From Holothuria scabra (taxonomy: Eukaryota > Echinodermata > Holothuroidea > Aspidochirotida > Holothuriidae): 64,000 bases of DNA. This document shows, piece after piece, positions 10,666 to 23,055 of the stretch (position 1 is the first letter of the stretch; each line of letters opens with the position of its first letter). Where the stretch lies: contig CM074195.1 in NCBI GenBank assembly GCA_037179385.1, positions 12,561,887 through 12,625,886 on the forward strand, in the 5' to 3' direction. The notes below the pieces were generated by a model that was given only the letters and a program-made list of their open reading frames with translations, searched no databases and was not told the DNA's origin. Both the position numbers and the translations under genes were made by a program.

Positions 10666-13600
10666 GTTAGATAGTCGTTTAAAGTGTACCTCAAGTCTAC
10701 TACATTTCTTAAAAATGTATATTTTAGCAGTTACAAAATGAATATCATTCATCAAACTCCCATTGTCATGGCTTGTTCAATTTTTGAGATATTAAATGTT
10801 GAAATTTATTCAGTTAAAGGTGTTCTGGTGGCTTTTAGCCTCTGTCTTGTAAGAAAAACAAAAATATCCCGCACCATGTCCTTCAAATCCTGTCATAATA
10901 CCATTTTCCTAACTCAAGATATCTCACTTTAAAGATTAGTTATTTCTGTTAAAATATGCCTCTGCTTTTCAACAAAGCCACAGAAAGTTATGTAATGAGG
11001 GCACGTTGCTTCAAATTCCTTTTGTTTTTCTTTGTAATTGAAGGTCCTGTTTGTTCTTGAAATTTGATACTGTTGGAATGTTTGAATTTCTTCTCCTGTA
11101 GATCTAGCATTACCCTTCATCATACATAGAGCACAACCAACAACCAACAATGTTACTTAATATTCGGGTTGATGCTCACTGTTTAACAAGGTATTTCTTG
11201 ATTGGTTGTTGCCATTGTATTGTATCGATTGTATTCTTTGTTCGGGTTAAGGATTAGGGTTAGGGATTAGGGTTATTACTCATCAGATATGGTTTGGTAA
11301 CTAATACTGATGATTTCGAAGGACCCAGTTTAAACTTCAAAAACAAAACAATTAGGACAAATTTGCGTCACAAATGTCCTTGAAATCAAGAAAAAACAAA
11401 GGATAACATTACCTATAAAGAGCATGTCCCTCTCATGACATCGCAAGATTTGCATATTGAGCTCATGGTTATTAATGAGTGAGTGCAAATCAGAAATTGC
11501 CCTGTAAAATGGTAAATTTGTGACAGATTATTATGGGAATTGCGGTTATTTTCTTGGTTTTTAATGCTTTTTACATCAAATATCCAATTTTGTAATTGGA
11601 GATTAGTCGTATAAGTGGCGATTGCATGAACAACTCTTCAAATTAAAGAGACTTACAGTCCACGTGCACTGACTGACATAATTAGTCCTAGGGAGACATT
11701 ACTTCGTTCGTCCAAACTTGGAGGCGGATGTAAACCTAACTGTATAGACCGAGGTAAACCGTGTATTCGAGAATTCGTCATCACGATCAACAGAACTGAA
11801 AATTTGGCAAGGAAGTGGGCATCTTCATAGTAGCAGTTGGTGTTTAAAGGTCTACCCCCCCCCCCCCGTTCCTATTTTCCTAACTTGCTTACTTAAAGGT
11901 CACATTAGACAAAAATTTGCCTTTAAAGCAAATGGGCATGAGTCCTTCTCACACCCGATTTAGTGTTCATTCATGTATAAACCAATTACAGGACAGATGT
12001 ACCACCATTAACACTTGATCAGCAGCAATCTCAGATAAGTTGTGAGATGATATCAGCCTTAATTAACCATGAGTAATAAGACACACTAGCCGGAACTACT
12101 TTCAGAAAGTCCTTCCTTGGTGAAAATAGATATTTGTGTTGATAGAGCCAGGGCATTGTATAGTATTGCCACAGCATTAAGTTACCAAAGTATCTTTAAG
12201 CAAGGTTAGGTAGGCTATTCAGCTATTGTATACAGCATTTGAATTAAACAAAACACAATGAATACAGTGCTTTATAGCTGGAATTGTTATTTGAACTCTC
12301 TATATAGATAACAACCTTCAACTGAATAAGTAAATTTCTTCTACAGAGTAAGTGACTTGATATACTAAGTTTCGAAGCGTATACTGCCAGGTAATGCTTC
12401 TATATGTTACTGCCAGGGCCGCCTAAATTAGCTAGGGTCATATTTGTGTTTTTACATGCATCGGAAAATAAAATTGTCCAAAAATTCCCACTGGCTTAAT
12501 CATGTCTGGCCAACTTCAAAGCTAGCAGTATTTACATGTAATAAATAAACCCCATTGTTGAAAATCTGTGTGTTCGAAAAATGTCACCGCTGTATCCTCT
12601 TGTCCTACAATTATTACCTTCCGCTTGCATATTATGCCATGTTTCACTCCCTACATGCGTTTTCTCTAATTCAGTTCTATGCCAGTGTCTCCATCATTTT
12701 CAATAGATGCGAAGAGAGGTAGTGTGGAAGTTTCAATATTATAGTGATGCAAATTATTAAGTTTAATTAGTTGCTGTCACAGGACAGCAATAATGCAGCT
12801 ATATTTAGGACACTTGGAAGCGTATTTCCAACCTTTTAATCAACAGAGGGGAGAGGAGACGCTGGTTGCACACCACTCCGTCAGAATATCTATACAGCCG
12901 CCGCCAAAAGTAAATGTAACAATTTCCCCCGTTTCAATGTTGTTATACTCATGACATGTAAGTTTTCCCACCAACATTGAAGTGGGGAAAAGGGGGAGAG
13001 GGGCTAGCATGTGAGATGGATGAAAGACAATCATCTACTACGGAGGGGTTTGTTTTATTTGTTTTGGCAGCGATTGTGGCCTGCCTGTGTTGAACATACC
13101 CAAAGCCTATTGGGTTGTCAACAGACGGGTGCAGGACAGATTGGCTGCTGACGTGGCGAGTCTAACACGAAGGGTGTCCCACACCCCCTAAGAGATGATG
13201 AGGGTGCTCCCTTCCTAACAGCCTGATTTGGAATTTTCTTTCCAAAGAAAAGCTCAAAGATGCAAAAACATGCTTGGGGTGGAAAAATACAATTAACACA
13301 GTTGGCAATACGGCCAACAGATTACATTAATAAACTAGCCTGGAAGAACCGCTATACAGGTCCAAATTCTTTGAGTTCCAAGATAAAATTTCCTCCATCT
13401 CTTGTAGGAAAGAGCCAAAACTTTGTCACCCTGAACATGCAATTTATGTATAGGCTTATATTAATTAAAATTAAATGAAATGTAACATAATTAAAGTCGT
13501 GAAGTAACATCCACAGAGGAAGCCTAAGAACACGCACAAAAAAATATCGGGTTGTGTTTGAACAAATGTCGCGATGTAAGTCGGCGCTGGAACAGTTTAT

Positions 13601-13969
13601 TGGGAGCATCCTTATAGCAAGGTCTAAAAAGAAAAAGGGTTCTTCCAATTTGGAAAAATTGCGTTCAGATTTTAGATCAAAAGTGCTGTAGTGAACAGTG
13701 ATTTCCTCGTACAGGAGTCAAACAAAGAGCGGATCCGGGGGGTGACCGCCCCTGTAGGTCGATTAAGAAAAAATACAAAAAACATGTAATAAAAAAAATA
13801 AAATCAGATCTAAATCACACATTTGGTGAGACATATGGGGTACGAGTTTAGCGCTGCAGTAACCTAATGGGTGATAAAACCTTTGTTACTCTCAAATTAA
13901 TTTCGTGGGCCCCAAATTATTTTTCAATTTAAGACTTCTGATATTTGTAAAACTAACCTGGCTGCCTGG
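10666..13969. other. Non-coding; telomere-like stretch and C-run
   Basis: An interstitial telomere-like stretch with GGGTTAAGGATTAGGGTTAG and GGATTAGGG lies at 11244-11276. A C-run of about 13 bases lies at 11855-11867. Open frames here (for example 10929-11150 and 13352-13648, both minus) show no known motif. Confidence 0.4.
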
Positions 13970-14146
13970 CAGGGTTGTTGACTTTTTTTTATTTTTTTAA
14001 AAAAATCATGATTTAAGTCAGTGATTTAAATCAAATAAATCGATTTAAATCTGATTTTTTTTTTATATTAAATCATGATTTTTTTCAATTACAATCATGA
14101 TTTTAATCGTGATTTAAATCCAGGTGATTTGAATCAATCCACCCTG
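13970..14146. mobile_element. hAT-like MITE (177 bp) rich in ATTTAAATC
   Basis: The ends are CAGGGTTGTTGA and TCAATCCACCCTG. The flanks CTGCCTGG (13962-13969) and CTACCTGG (14147-14154) are an 8-bp target duplication with one difference. The interior is made of ATTTAAATC and AATCATGATT words and can fold on itself. Confidence 0.75.
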
Positions 14147-14377
14147 CTACCTGGACTTCAAGTTATGACAAGCCAGACAAAGGAAGGAAGACATGTATGG
14201 CTACAACAACCGCCGAAATACATACCATCAGAAATATGAGTGGCAACTAGCCTACATCGATGAAGGAGGCAGAGAACCAGCCTGCCACCGAGTTAAATAA
14301 TCACATTAATTCAATTGAAAGTCTGTTGTCCTAAAACAATGGAGCTGCAACTGAAAAAACAGTGGTGTAGCCTAACC

Positions 14378-14547
14378 AGCAGGGGTGGGGGCAGGGCGGA
14401 CATAAAAAAAGGGGGAAAGGAAGCAAAAACGGGAATGGAAGGGAGGGGAGGAAAGAAAGGAAAAAACGGAAAAGAGACGGAAGAAGAGAAAAGGAAAGAG
14501 ATAAAAAGTAGGAGAAGAAAAGGAAAAATGAGAAAAGAAAGAAAGTG
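14378..14547 (+). repeat. Long polypurine tract
   Basis: Nearly 170 bases contain almost only A and G on the + strand, with very few C or T interruptions. It begins next to GTGGTGTAGCCTAACC, the head word of the GTGGCGTAGC repeat. The open frames on both strands are compositional. Confidence 0.8.
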
Positions 14548-14739
14548 GGTCAACTATAACATCAAAAGCAAGATCGATCTGCATTCATGGAACACTGCTT
14601 TGGTCAATAAATGAACATTCACGTAGAAAAATATATGAACATTCATTTAGTCGCCTTAAAGTAACAAAATAATATCTGAGGTCCACTTTATCGGTGGAAA
14701 GACTTTCCCGTCTTGCTCTTTGCCAGACAATCGGGAGGA

Positions 14740-15660
14740 CTTAAGAAAAGCAATCATTCTCAGATTTGCCACCAATATTTGAAGGAAGTGCAGATTCTTC
14801 AGTATTCCCCCAACTCTTTAAACTTCCTTACAAGAAACCCAGAATCCAAAGCTTTCTGCAATATAAGCTCCATATCAACAAATTATTTTTTCAAAAGGGC
14901 CGAAATTTCGGTGCGCTTCGCTGGCCGCATTACATCGATCCCTGATACACTGGTGTTTACATTTGCAAGAATGGAAAACTTAGCTACTTCTTACAAGCCC
15001 TTCGAAAATTTGCCATTTGAGACACAAATACAGTGCGGTTTTCCCAGGTTTCCTCCATAAAATTTCGAATTCTTCTTAATAAAAGTTCCATATTTGAAAT
15101 TATTACTTTTAAACAGGTAAAATTTTTTGCCCGCTTCGCGCGTCTTATATTGCAAGCCTTAAAGCTGTAAGTGATCACTCATTAAGTATTCAGCGGATAA
15201 TTTGTCCTAGCTGCTACAGTGCCGTTTCCCTAAAATTTTCTGTAATAGAGGCTTTCATTTCTGTCTTAAAAAGGTTAAAATTTTTTTAGAGTTTTTAATG
15301 TCGCCGAGAAGCCTTAATCCGCACTTCTTATAGATAACACGATCTTCAGTCGACATGCTTTCTCAGATATATCCTGATAGGAAACGCATGTTCTTCGATA
15401 GTACCCCAAATATGAAAACTTCCTTACAGGAAACCCTGAATCTAATCTATTATCTGCAATACAAGCGCCATTTTTACAAATGTGTAAAAGGAATAAAATT
15501 TTCGGTACGTACCTGGTACAGTAGTGTTCACACTTAAGAAAAAAATCAGACTTAGTAAAAAAAATTGACCTTACTCGTACAAAAAGCAAACAAATTAGCA
15601 TAAAAATGTACCTTTGGGTCAATGGGGTAGGGTGAGTTGCATGGTCCAAAATTGCCCCCC
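14740..15660. repeat. Dispersed repeat, ACTTCCTTACAGGAAACCC family, two copies
   Basis: About 14756-15060 contains CAGATTCTTCAGTATTCCCC, AACTTCCTTACAAGAAACCC and AATATAAGCTCCAT. About 15360-15500 repeats AACTTCCTTACAGGAAACCC and AATACAAGCGCCAT. A third copy lies at 27420-27545. Confidence 0.6.
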
Positions 15661-18329
15661 CCCCCTTAACACTTCCCTTAAGGCCCTAAGACACTCATAA
15701 ACTCAGTTCAGCCCAACTATTACAAAATCGGGAAACCTCTATGCTATTGCCCCCCGGACAGTCAGGTCTGGTTACGCTGCTGGATAAAACCTTCACAATT
15801 TATATTAATTGCTTAAAGAGAAGCCCCATTGGGTCCATCATGCATTCCCTATGCTTCTTGCGTTATTAGGATGAATAATTATGACTACTTTCTTGCCCAA
15901 CTTTATGGGGTGAAATTGTCCCGGCGAACTTGTTACTGCACCTGCCCCTCCCCCTTGTTCATTCCCCAGTGAGCGGAACATTATATGAATGGATGGGTGA
16001 CATTCTTGGGTGAGAACGGGTTGGCTAGTCTTCAACTTCTGAGCCTCATTCAGGGTAAGTCGGTGGTATTGAAAGAATTATGAATTAGACTGCCTAAACT
16101 GCTGAACTGCCCCTTTAATCTTTTTGTCTACATGCAATTGTCATGGGCGGCGATTCCTCTTTGAAAGTGTGTGTGTGGGGGGGGGGGGGTAATATGGTCG
16201 GTGTCACTATCCAAGCGGAGAGCTACTATCAGTTCAAGTGGCGCGGGTCATACAAAGAAAATTTCCGCCAAAAATACGCCCGAGGTCATCGGAAATGGCC
16301 CTTATCTAACGTGATATAATGGCAACTGTCAGAAGCGTATTTCATAAAAAAAAAAAAAAAGGAGGTCCTACCATAAAAAGTATGGAAAAGTTTTCTGATT
16401 GCCTTAAAAGGGGAAGTAGTCAGTAGGGCATACCTCAAAAAAGGCTTTAAAAATGGGATTCCGTGCAACACAAACGGGGATTACCTCAAAATCCGCCCAG
16501 TTGTACTTTACAACATAAATTTTCATATTTTGATTTTCCCCACGTTTAAAAGTTGCACACTGTTGACTTTATGGACAAAATGGCCGCCATAGTCCCATAG
16601 ACTACTGTACTGAAGGAAGAATATATGTTACGAACACATTCAAGCTACAAACAAGCAGATTTTGGTCCAGAATACCTCGCAATCTTTTCTCACTCACACA
16701 TGACCTATTTCTGCAAACACTGACCACTCCCAGGGTCAGGGAAAAGGCATAAACATAAATAGAGGGCGCTATCCAAATTAAAGCAATACACAGAATAATG
16801 TACACAATAGCTCCAGTGTAAACTATGTTTTCATTCTGACCTGTACCTGGCAGGTCCGTGGAACCACTACAGAAGGGTTTAAACGAATTCAGTAGAACTA
16901 TGCATGTAAGTCAATGGTCTCCTGGGGTCAGACCCCCCTCTCCTTTGCAAAATTTGTGTGTAACAAAAGAATCTTATGTGAAAACTGTGCAATATTTTGT
17001 CAAGTCTTTGTTCTGGCATTTGCACATTTATTTTCCTTTAAGATTTTAAGTTGGTTTCCTCGGGACATGCAAAACCTAAGGTGTCTTGGAGAGGGGTCCT
17101 GTGAGAATCCCCCTCCCAACATTTGTGTATAACATACAACTAGACACCTCAAGTAATTGGGGTGAAAATATGATAATTTCATTAAAATATGTTCACTAAT
17201 ATGGGTAAACTTATTATTTTTGCTACAGGAAAGGGGTGTTACTGTAAGGGGTTCAAGGGGGTTAGGGCCCAGAACCCCTCCCCGAATTTGCAAACTGACA
17301 TAGAATCAGGGGTTCTCATGCAAGGCAGTGCTAATTTTACAGAATGACAACTTTGCAGAGGAAAATTGCAATATTTTTATGCTCTGATGGGTTTGCAGTT
17401 ACACAGGGAACTTTTCATTTTGTAATTCACCAAAGATCTTTACATGAAAGGGTTGGGCTACATTCTGTTAAAACACTTTTTTCTTCTAGAAGGAAGGTTT
17501 AGATTTAAAGGTTATAAGCACGGAAAGGAACTCAACAAATACTTCTCGCTTTCTTTCAACTATCAATCAAAGAAAACAGTGCTTATTTATCATGAGGCAA
17601 TAATGGAAATTATGGGGTCTACCCGTCTGTACAATAAGTATATATGAGCACGAGCCCCCCCCCCCACCCCCTTCCCACAAACCATGGCTTGTTGCTAGGA
17701 AAATGGTAATGTTAGCCTCTTACTAAAACAAAAAGAACTTTAATAGAAACCACAGTTGACCAATCTTTGTTTTAACATCTTTCCCCCTCTCCCAACTCAA
17801 ATGCACAATACTTATGTACTGTAATTCCTGCAGTTTTGAGGGGAAGCTCAAAACTACTAAAATTCATATTCAAACGAGATGTCTTAGTTTCAGGTTAGTG
17901 GGTCAAATAGAATGGAATACTAGCAATGTTGTAAACATAGGTGTATAGAATTGGAGGGGGGGCTGGGGGCTGCAGCCCTGTTCCTGCTGGGAAATTACTA
18001 TTTTCAGACAAAACAGTTGTATTTTTCTGGTATGGGTGATTAAAATTTTGGGTAAAAGCCTAAAAGGGCTCTACCCCCTCCAAATAAAAGTGGCCTAGTA
18101 CACCTATATGGTGGAAAGTAACGGAAAGAATGTTCTTACAGGTACCAAGGAATGTGGATACATCCCATAAGTCTTTTATATTCAAGATTTCTGCCCTCAG
18201 TCACACACTCTGACAAGAGAGTTGCTGCTTAGGCTCCTGCCAAATGCACAAGATAGGCGTTAGTATATTTCCAACCCCGTTACAATTCAGCAGCTACAAC
18301 AGGAAAGGGATATTAAAAAGGCATAATGA
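15661..18329. other. Non-coding, repeat fragments only
   Basis: It holds a GCGGAGYG-family fragment at about 16200-16320 next to a G-run near 16180. A poly-A run of 15 lies near 16347, and a C-run near 17657. GGGGTTC-type words recur between 17080 and 17320. No exon was recognised. Confidence 0.4.
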
Positions 18330-18696
18330 CAGTGTTCTCTACTAGCTGTTTTGTTCGGGTGACCTACCCGGACAAAATCTGCAGAGGTTTTTTAGCCCAC
18401 GGACAAAAAATGTGCCACCCGGACAAAAAGTTCAGCCACCCAGACAAAAATTATCTATTTGAAATCTCGAAACAGAGAAGACAGCAATCTCAATGTGGAC
18501 ATTGAGCAATGATAACCACCGTGACAAATGTTCCTAGTCATCAGAGAAAAGTATAATTACAAGCATCACTGATTTTAACCAACATTTTCCAAAGAGAGGT
18601 GCTCCCTCTCTTTAGACTTCTTGTCAAGACAGTGATCACTGTTTACCTTCAACCTTTGGAGCACCCAGACAAAATTTCAACCTGTGGAGAACACTG
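18330..18696. mobile_element. Element with CAGTGTTCTC ends (367 bp)
   Basis: It begins CAGTGTTCTCTACTAG and ends CCTGTGGAGAACACTG, an inverted pair in the style of hAT ends. Inside, ACCCGGACAAAA and ACCCAGACAAAA recur five or six times. No clear 8-bp flanking duplication was seen. A relative is at 36768-37099. Confidence 0.6.
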
Positions 18697-19332
18697 AATT
18701 GTCACTTTACCCTGACAACTCTCTGGTTAGTCAGTATATCAACTTACATCACCACCACACGACTGGAATTTAGTAAAATACACAATGTAGCATATACTAC
18801 ACTAGTCCTCACTCAGTCCCTACACACTAACCTCCATTGTCACTTGCTCCGTGTATTATTCAGAACGTAGTATAATGGAGCAGTATCATATTAGTATAGG
18901 CACTGATTGAGAGCTAATACTACACAGATAAGACCCCTAGCTTCATTGAAAAGAGGGAGGAGATTGAATTTAAGGACACACGTTCACATGTAAAATGCTG
19001 CACTCCTATGTTTTGAAGCCCATGCACAGCAAACATGCCTGACTGCAATTCTTTAATGACTGCATGTAACTCTGTAACTCTGTGTGTTGGTTCAGTTCAA
19101 GTTAGCAGTCACCCAATCCATTATTCACACAGTGCACTTTTGATAATTTAGACAACCCCAGGAACCACATGAAGAATTTTAAATTCTGAGAATAGGGGCA
19201 AGGTGGGCCACCCTGTGAGGCAGCGTAGAGCACTGACTTCAAGTATTGCTGCACCATTGTGGGACTACGGTCGCCCCACAATGCATTGATTGCACACTCT
19301 ATGGCTAGGCTAGCATGTTTATTTTCATCCGG
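18697..19332. other. No feature recognised
   Basis: No exon, repeat partner or RNA gene was seen. Confidence 0.3.
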
Positions 19333-19737
19333 CTAGCCGATTAGTTTACAAATTAAAAATTTTATAGAGGAATAGATATACGTATCTTCGCTAGTCTGAT
19401 TCTGTGATGAACGTTTTTTCCGCTCAATTTTACCTTTGTCACAAAACCGCCGATAACAATCTCGGTGGTACCCGATGTTTCGTGCAACGGGTACGTGTGA
19501 AAACAACTGGAGGCGTTCTTCGATGTTGTCGAAGTCTAAACCAAGACTCGTAGCCGTACTGTCGACAATTTCGGCTTCAGGGCAGTTGAAGTGTTTCCAT
19601 TGTGCCCCATAACTAACAAACGTTTCCTAAGATGCTTTTGCGAGTGTTTTAAAGTTGGTTGTTGCACTGGAAACAATGCGCATGGCACAAAACTCCGGAT
19701 TTTCACCGAGTTCAGCGTTTGGCAAGGGGGCTGCCAT
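19333..19737 (-). pseudogene. Gene-like frame with one internal stop (CYRRFCDKGKIER motif)
   Basis: From an ATG at 19737 (context AAAATGGCA) the minus strand reads MAAPLPNAELGENPEFCAMR and so on for 36 codons. It then has one TAG at 19627-19629 and continues 97 more codons in the same frame to a TAG at 19333-19335. The second part contains GAQWKHFNCPEAEIVDSTAT, FDNIEERLQLFSH and NIGYHRDCYRRFCDKGKIER. The His/Cys-rich YHRDCYRRF segment looks like the amino-terminal motif of multicopy, transposon-associated proteins of marine invertebrates; this is pattern memory, not a search. Alternatives are a decayed copy, or an exon starting after the TAG as an acceptor and ending at AAAG|GTAAAA. Confidence 0.4.
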
Positions 19738-20050
19738 TTTGTCGTCTGCTTCTTCTGTGTAACTAGGACGCTACTGCCTTGTCATTGGTCAGTCTCCTCC
19801 TCTCCTGATACGTGAATGGCTGGTGACCAAACGATCGTAGTAGATTTAAGATGAAACTTTGGCATTGTTTTTGCCTCTTTTTTCGTTGCTGCGCACTTTT
19901 TGAACGTGGGGAAAAGTCATTTCGTGATGAGAAAACTATAATCTTCCTTTCTGGGTTGTTCCCCAGTAATCCCCTTTTGTGTTGCACGAAACAGCAGAAA
20001 AAACAGGTACGCCCGACTGACTAAAGAAGTTTCTGAATCAAGTGAAAAGA
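19738..20050. other. Possible 5' flank of the minus-strand frame
   Basis: Purine-rich on the minus strand directly upstream of the ATG (CAGAAGAAGCAGACGAC), as a leader could be. No promoter element was recognised. Confidence 0.25.
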
Positions 20051-20062
20051 AAACTGCCAGTT

Positions 20063-20310
20063 GAGCAGTGGCGTAGCTAGACTTTTCCTGGGGGAGCAAT
20101 CGAACTTTCCGAATTTTATTAAATGTGAACGCCATTTCACTGGGGAGGTTAACCTTTTAGTTTCCCGTTCTATTAAATACGTTTTTACAACAGCATAATT
20201 AACTTTTTAAAATATTTTGGAAGATTTGTTTTCATGTGGGGGGGGGGGGCATCCAGTTTCATGGAGGTGAGTATATGCCCCACATCCCCCAGGATTGCCG
20301 CCCATGGCAA
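20063..20310 (+). repeat. GTGGCGTAGCTAG-family repeat with G-run
   Basis: It begins AGCAGTGGCGTAGCTAGACT at 20063 and contains an 11-base G-run near 20238. It ends near CCCAGGATTGCCGCCC. Confidence 0.5.
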
Positions 20311-21167
20311 TTGTTAAACCTCATATTTAGTTATGAGCACGTGTGGCCCAGAATATCAACATTGGGGAAGGGGACAACATTGTGAAACCCGGATGAGTTT
20401 CGATGAACCCAGTTCTGTGTATGGGGGTTCAAGGGTGAAAACCCTGGAAGCTCAGAGGTTTTAGCATATCCCTGGATGGAAATTGGAAATTTTATTGTCT
20501 GGAGAGGTGCATTATTATTATTATTTTTTTGGAGGGGGAGGGGTTGATGCACGTGAGGCCGAGGACACAGTATAGGGCAATTGACCCCTTTCCCACTGTG
20601 GCACACAGCACCACCACTTCAGATGAGGGAAGCATGAGGTATTCTATAGGTGCTACCGGTAAGCAAAGAACTTGAAAGGTGATGGTTGCCAATTACGTCC
20701 AACTGACTCAGCCAATCCTTTGAATATACCAATTCTCTTATAGGTTGCTCAACTTCATCTGCCATAGTGAAATCCAGCTGGCAGTGAGACAAAACAAGGG
20801 GTAATCAGTGAAAGCTTGGAGTACCCAATCATCTTTGACCCTGTTAGGGATCCAGCAACCTGAGGCCAGTTCAGATGGAAATGATTTTTATGCATAATGA
20901 TAAATGGCAAAATATTGCTCTCTGCACAAGAACCCTCCGTTCCCCTTTGCTTTATCACTTAGGCTTATACCAGGAAAGAACATAAGGGATGGGCCACTCC
21001 CATGGGGGAGGCATGGCCCAGTGTCCCCATTCCACACTTCATATCCCATTGTCTGGTACCATTTTGTCCCGCATCTGTTTATGCCAGCTCAATATAGGAA
21101 AAATTTACATCCATGCAATACACTGCAGTCTACTACACTACTTCAAGTTGGGGTGACTGCTCTTGCC
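20311..21167. other. No feature recognised
   Basis: A short (TTA)n run lies at 20511-20523. No exon or repeat partner was seen. Confidence 0.3.
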
Positions 21168-21422
21168 CTTCAAGACCCACCCATAACTGCCTAAAATTCA
21201 TCCTAATCCACACACATGGAATCTCAGTTATTGTTTCAGTGAGACGGTATATATGACCCAGTGTGTAATCAAAACACTCTCAGTACAGTGCATGCTGTGT
21301 TTTATGAGATATAGTATTCTTCATGTTTTGAACTCGATGTCAATCAAAGAGCTGTGCCAATGGATGGTTTCTGTGGACTACTAGGAAAATTTTACTTTGG
21401 GGTGAGGGTATTAGGCCTTTAA
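21168..21422 (+). mobile_element. TTAA-flanked MITE family, partial copy
   Basis: Internal words ACTGCCTAAAATTCATCC, TGTTTCAGTGAGA and GTGTCAATCAAAGAGCTGTG-like segments match the copies at 24445, 48424, 61455 and 62081. The right end CTTTGGGGTGAGG runs into GGCCTTTAA. The left end is diverged. Confidence 0.6.
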
Positions 21423-21787
21423 GTGTTGAAGAGACTGATATTTTGGCTGTGAGTGGCAACCCTCGAAGTGACTGGTACCAGGTGACTGGCATAAAGCTTG
21501 TAATAAACTACACCCCGGTGAATTTTCAATAGGTTTCGGGTCAGTACGCCACCCACATGATCCTGGTAAACGTTAACTAGGTATTAAGTTACTCAAACTA
21601 AACTAAATAACTTGTGAATTTAAGCAAATACTTCGAGTTGCTGTTGTAGTTTTTAAATTTGAATTTAGAATTCTTATTGGTTAAAAAAAAAACACCATAA
21701 CATACGGATCTGCATGGAGCTAATGCTTAGCTCCATGGCATTTGCGACCTGATAGTTTGTTAAAATATTCATTTTCATGAATTCCTT

Positions 21788-21833
21788 CCCATTGGTGGGA
21801 AACCGGGCCGTAAAAATCCATCTAACTAACTTA
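21788..21833 (+). mobile_element. SINE 3' end fragment
   Basis: TTGGTGGGAAACCGGGCCGT followed by AAAAATCCATCTAACTAACT is the tail of the tRNA-derived SINE seen complete at 22535. Confidence 0.7.
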
Positions 21834-22534
21834 CTTCATGAATTCCTTAAAATCCGCATCCGCTGATGATTTTATTATAAAAAAGATAAGTAGCACTGGA
21901 ATGGAAACTGAGACTAGGAGTGCATGCGCAAAACGGTAACATATTTTCATCGATTGAAAGGGCTTGCTTTGCAGTTTGTAAACAACTTTTGATAAACCAA
22001 AATGATACACCAAATCCATCACCCAGTAAAAACTTGACCCACCCCTCAGACTACCCTAATCTAAAGCGTTAATCTACACTTCTGGTTGAACACCTTTTGG
22101 GTTCATTACACAATGTAAATTGATTGGGGGAGGGTAGTCACCCTATTTTCCTCACGCTGATACACTATACCCATGATTGCACATCTCCCTACTACAGGCT
22201 CCTTAACCTGGCGTTTTAAAGGGCAAGTGCAGTCCTCCAAAGTTGTTTTGAAGCAACAGCTGAATCTTACAATTTTTATTCTTTTTTCTCTTTAAAGTAT
22301 TTTTTTATTTTTTAGGACTTAAATATTGCATATTCAAGGTAAACAAAGCAGTAACACCTGGTATCTTATATCTGAGGAATCTCACATACTGTCACATGAC
22401 TCTCAAGAGCCAATCATGAAACAGGACAGAGAACTACACTACTTCAAGTTGGGTTGTTTGCATTTCCCCATTAATTATCATAAATATACTATCTCGTGAA
22501 ATTGTATCAGTTTACTGTTCTTACTTCCTTCTAA
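21834..22534. other. No feature recognised
   Basis: No exon was seen. ACTACACTACTTCAAGTTGGG at 22434-22454 is shared with about 21132-21152, a sign of a further diverged repeat. Confidence 0.3.
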
Positions 22535-22781
22535 CGTGTTTGGTCTAACGGAAAAGGCCTCCGCCTCTCACGGGGAAGGTCCGGGTTCTATTCCAAGTTG
22601 AGTCATACCAAAGACTCTGAACACCGTAATGGAACCTATACTGCCGTTGTGCGTGATGATCCGCATAAGCAATGGAGTAGGTAAAACAAACCAGTGAGCC
22701 ACAACTGGAAAAGGGCCGTGACCGGCTTAACATGAACCAATAGGTTGGAAACTGGGCCGTAAAACTCTTATCTAACTAACC
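22535..22781 (+). mobile_element. tRNA-derived SINE, full-length
   Basis: The head TGGTCTAACGG resembles a pol III A box and GGTTCTATTCC a B box, about 35 bases apart, as in tRNA-derived SINEs. The body (AGTGAGCCACAACTGG, AACTGGGCCGTAAAA) and the tail TCTAACTAACC recur at 45696 (reverse), 47376, 47774, 55460 and 62939. There is no cloverleaf 3' acceptor half, so it is not a tRNA gene. Confidence 0.85.
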
Positions 22782-23055
22782 ATAATTTTCTTCTTATTTT
22801 TCTTCCAAGTATCTTGCATACTCGAAGTTAGACAGGGAGTTACTTCTTGCAAATTTCACAATTGAGAAGGAAAAAATCTTGTTACATGATTTCCAAGGAC
22901 CATTCATGAAACAGAATAGTCTTCTATGTATCCTCATGTTGGATCCACTGTATTTTCCCTTCAATGCAGTTGGCGGGTCTTACTTCCCCGCACACATTAA
23001 AAGATTAGAACTGTAAGATCGCTTCTCAATCTGTAGACTGTGACATTATTTTTTT

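Noticed and set aside
14311..14584. Overlapping F/S/P-rich minus-strand frames that look like membrane segments
   Set aside because: They are the translation of the complement of a polypurine tract; composition alone explains them.
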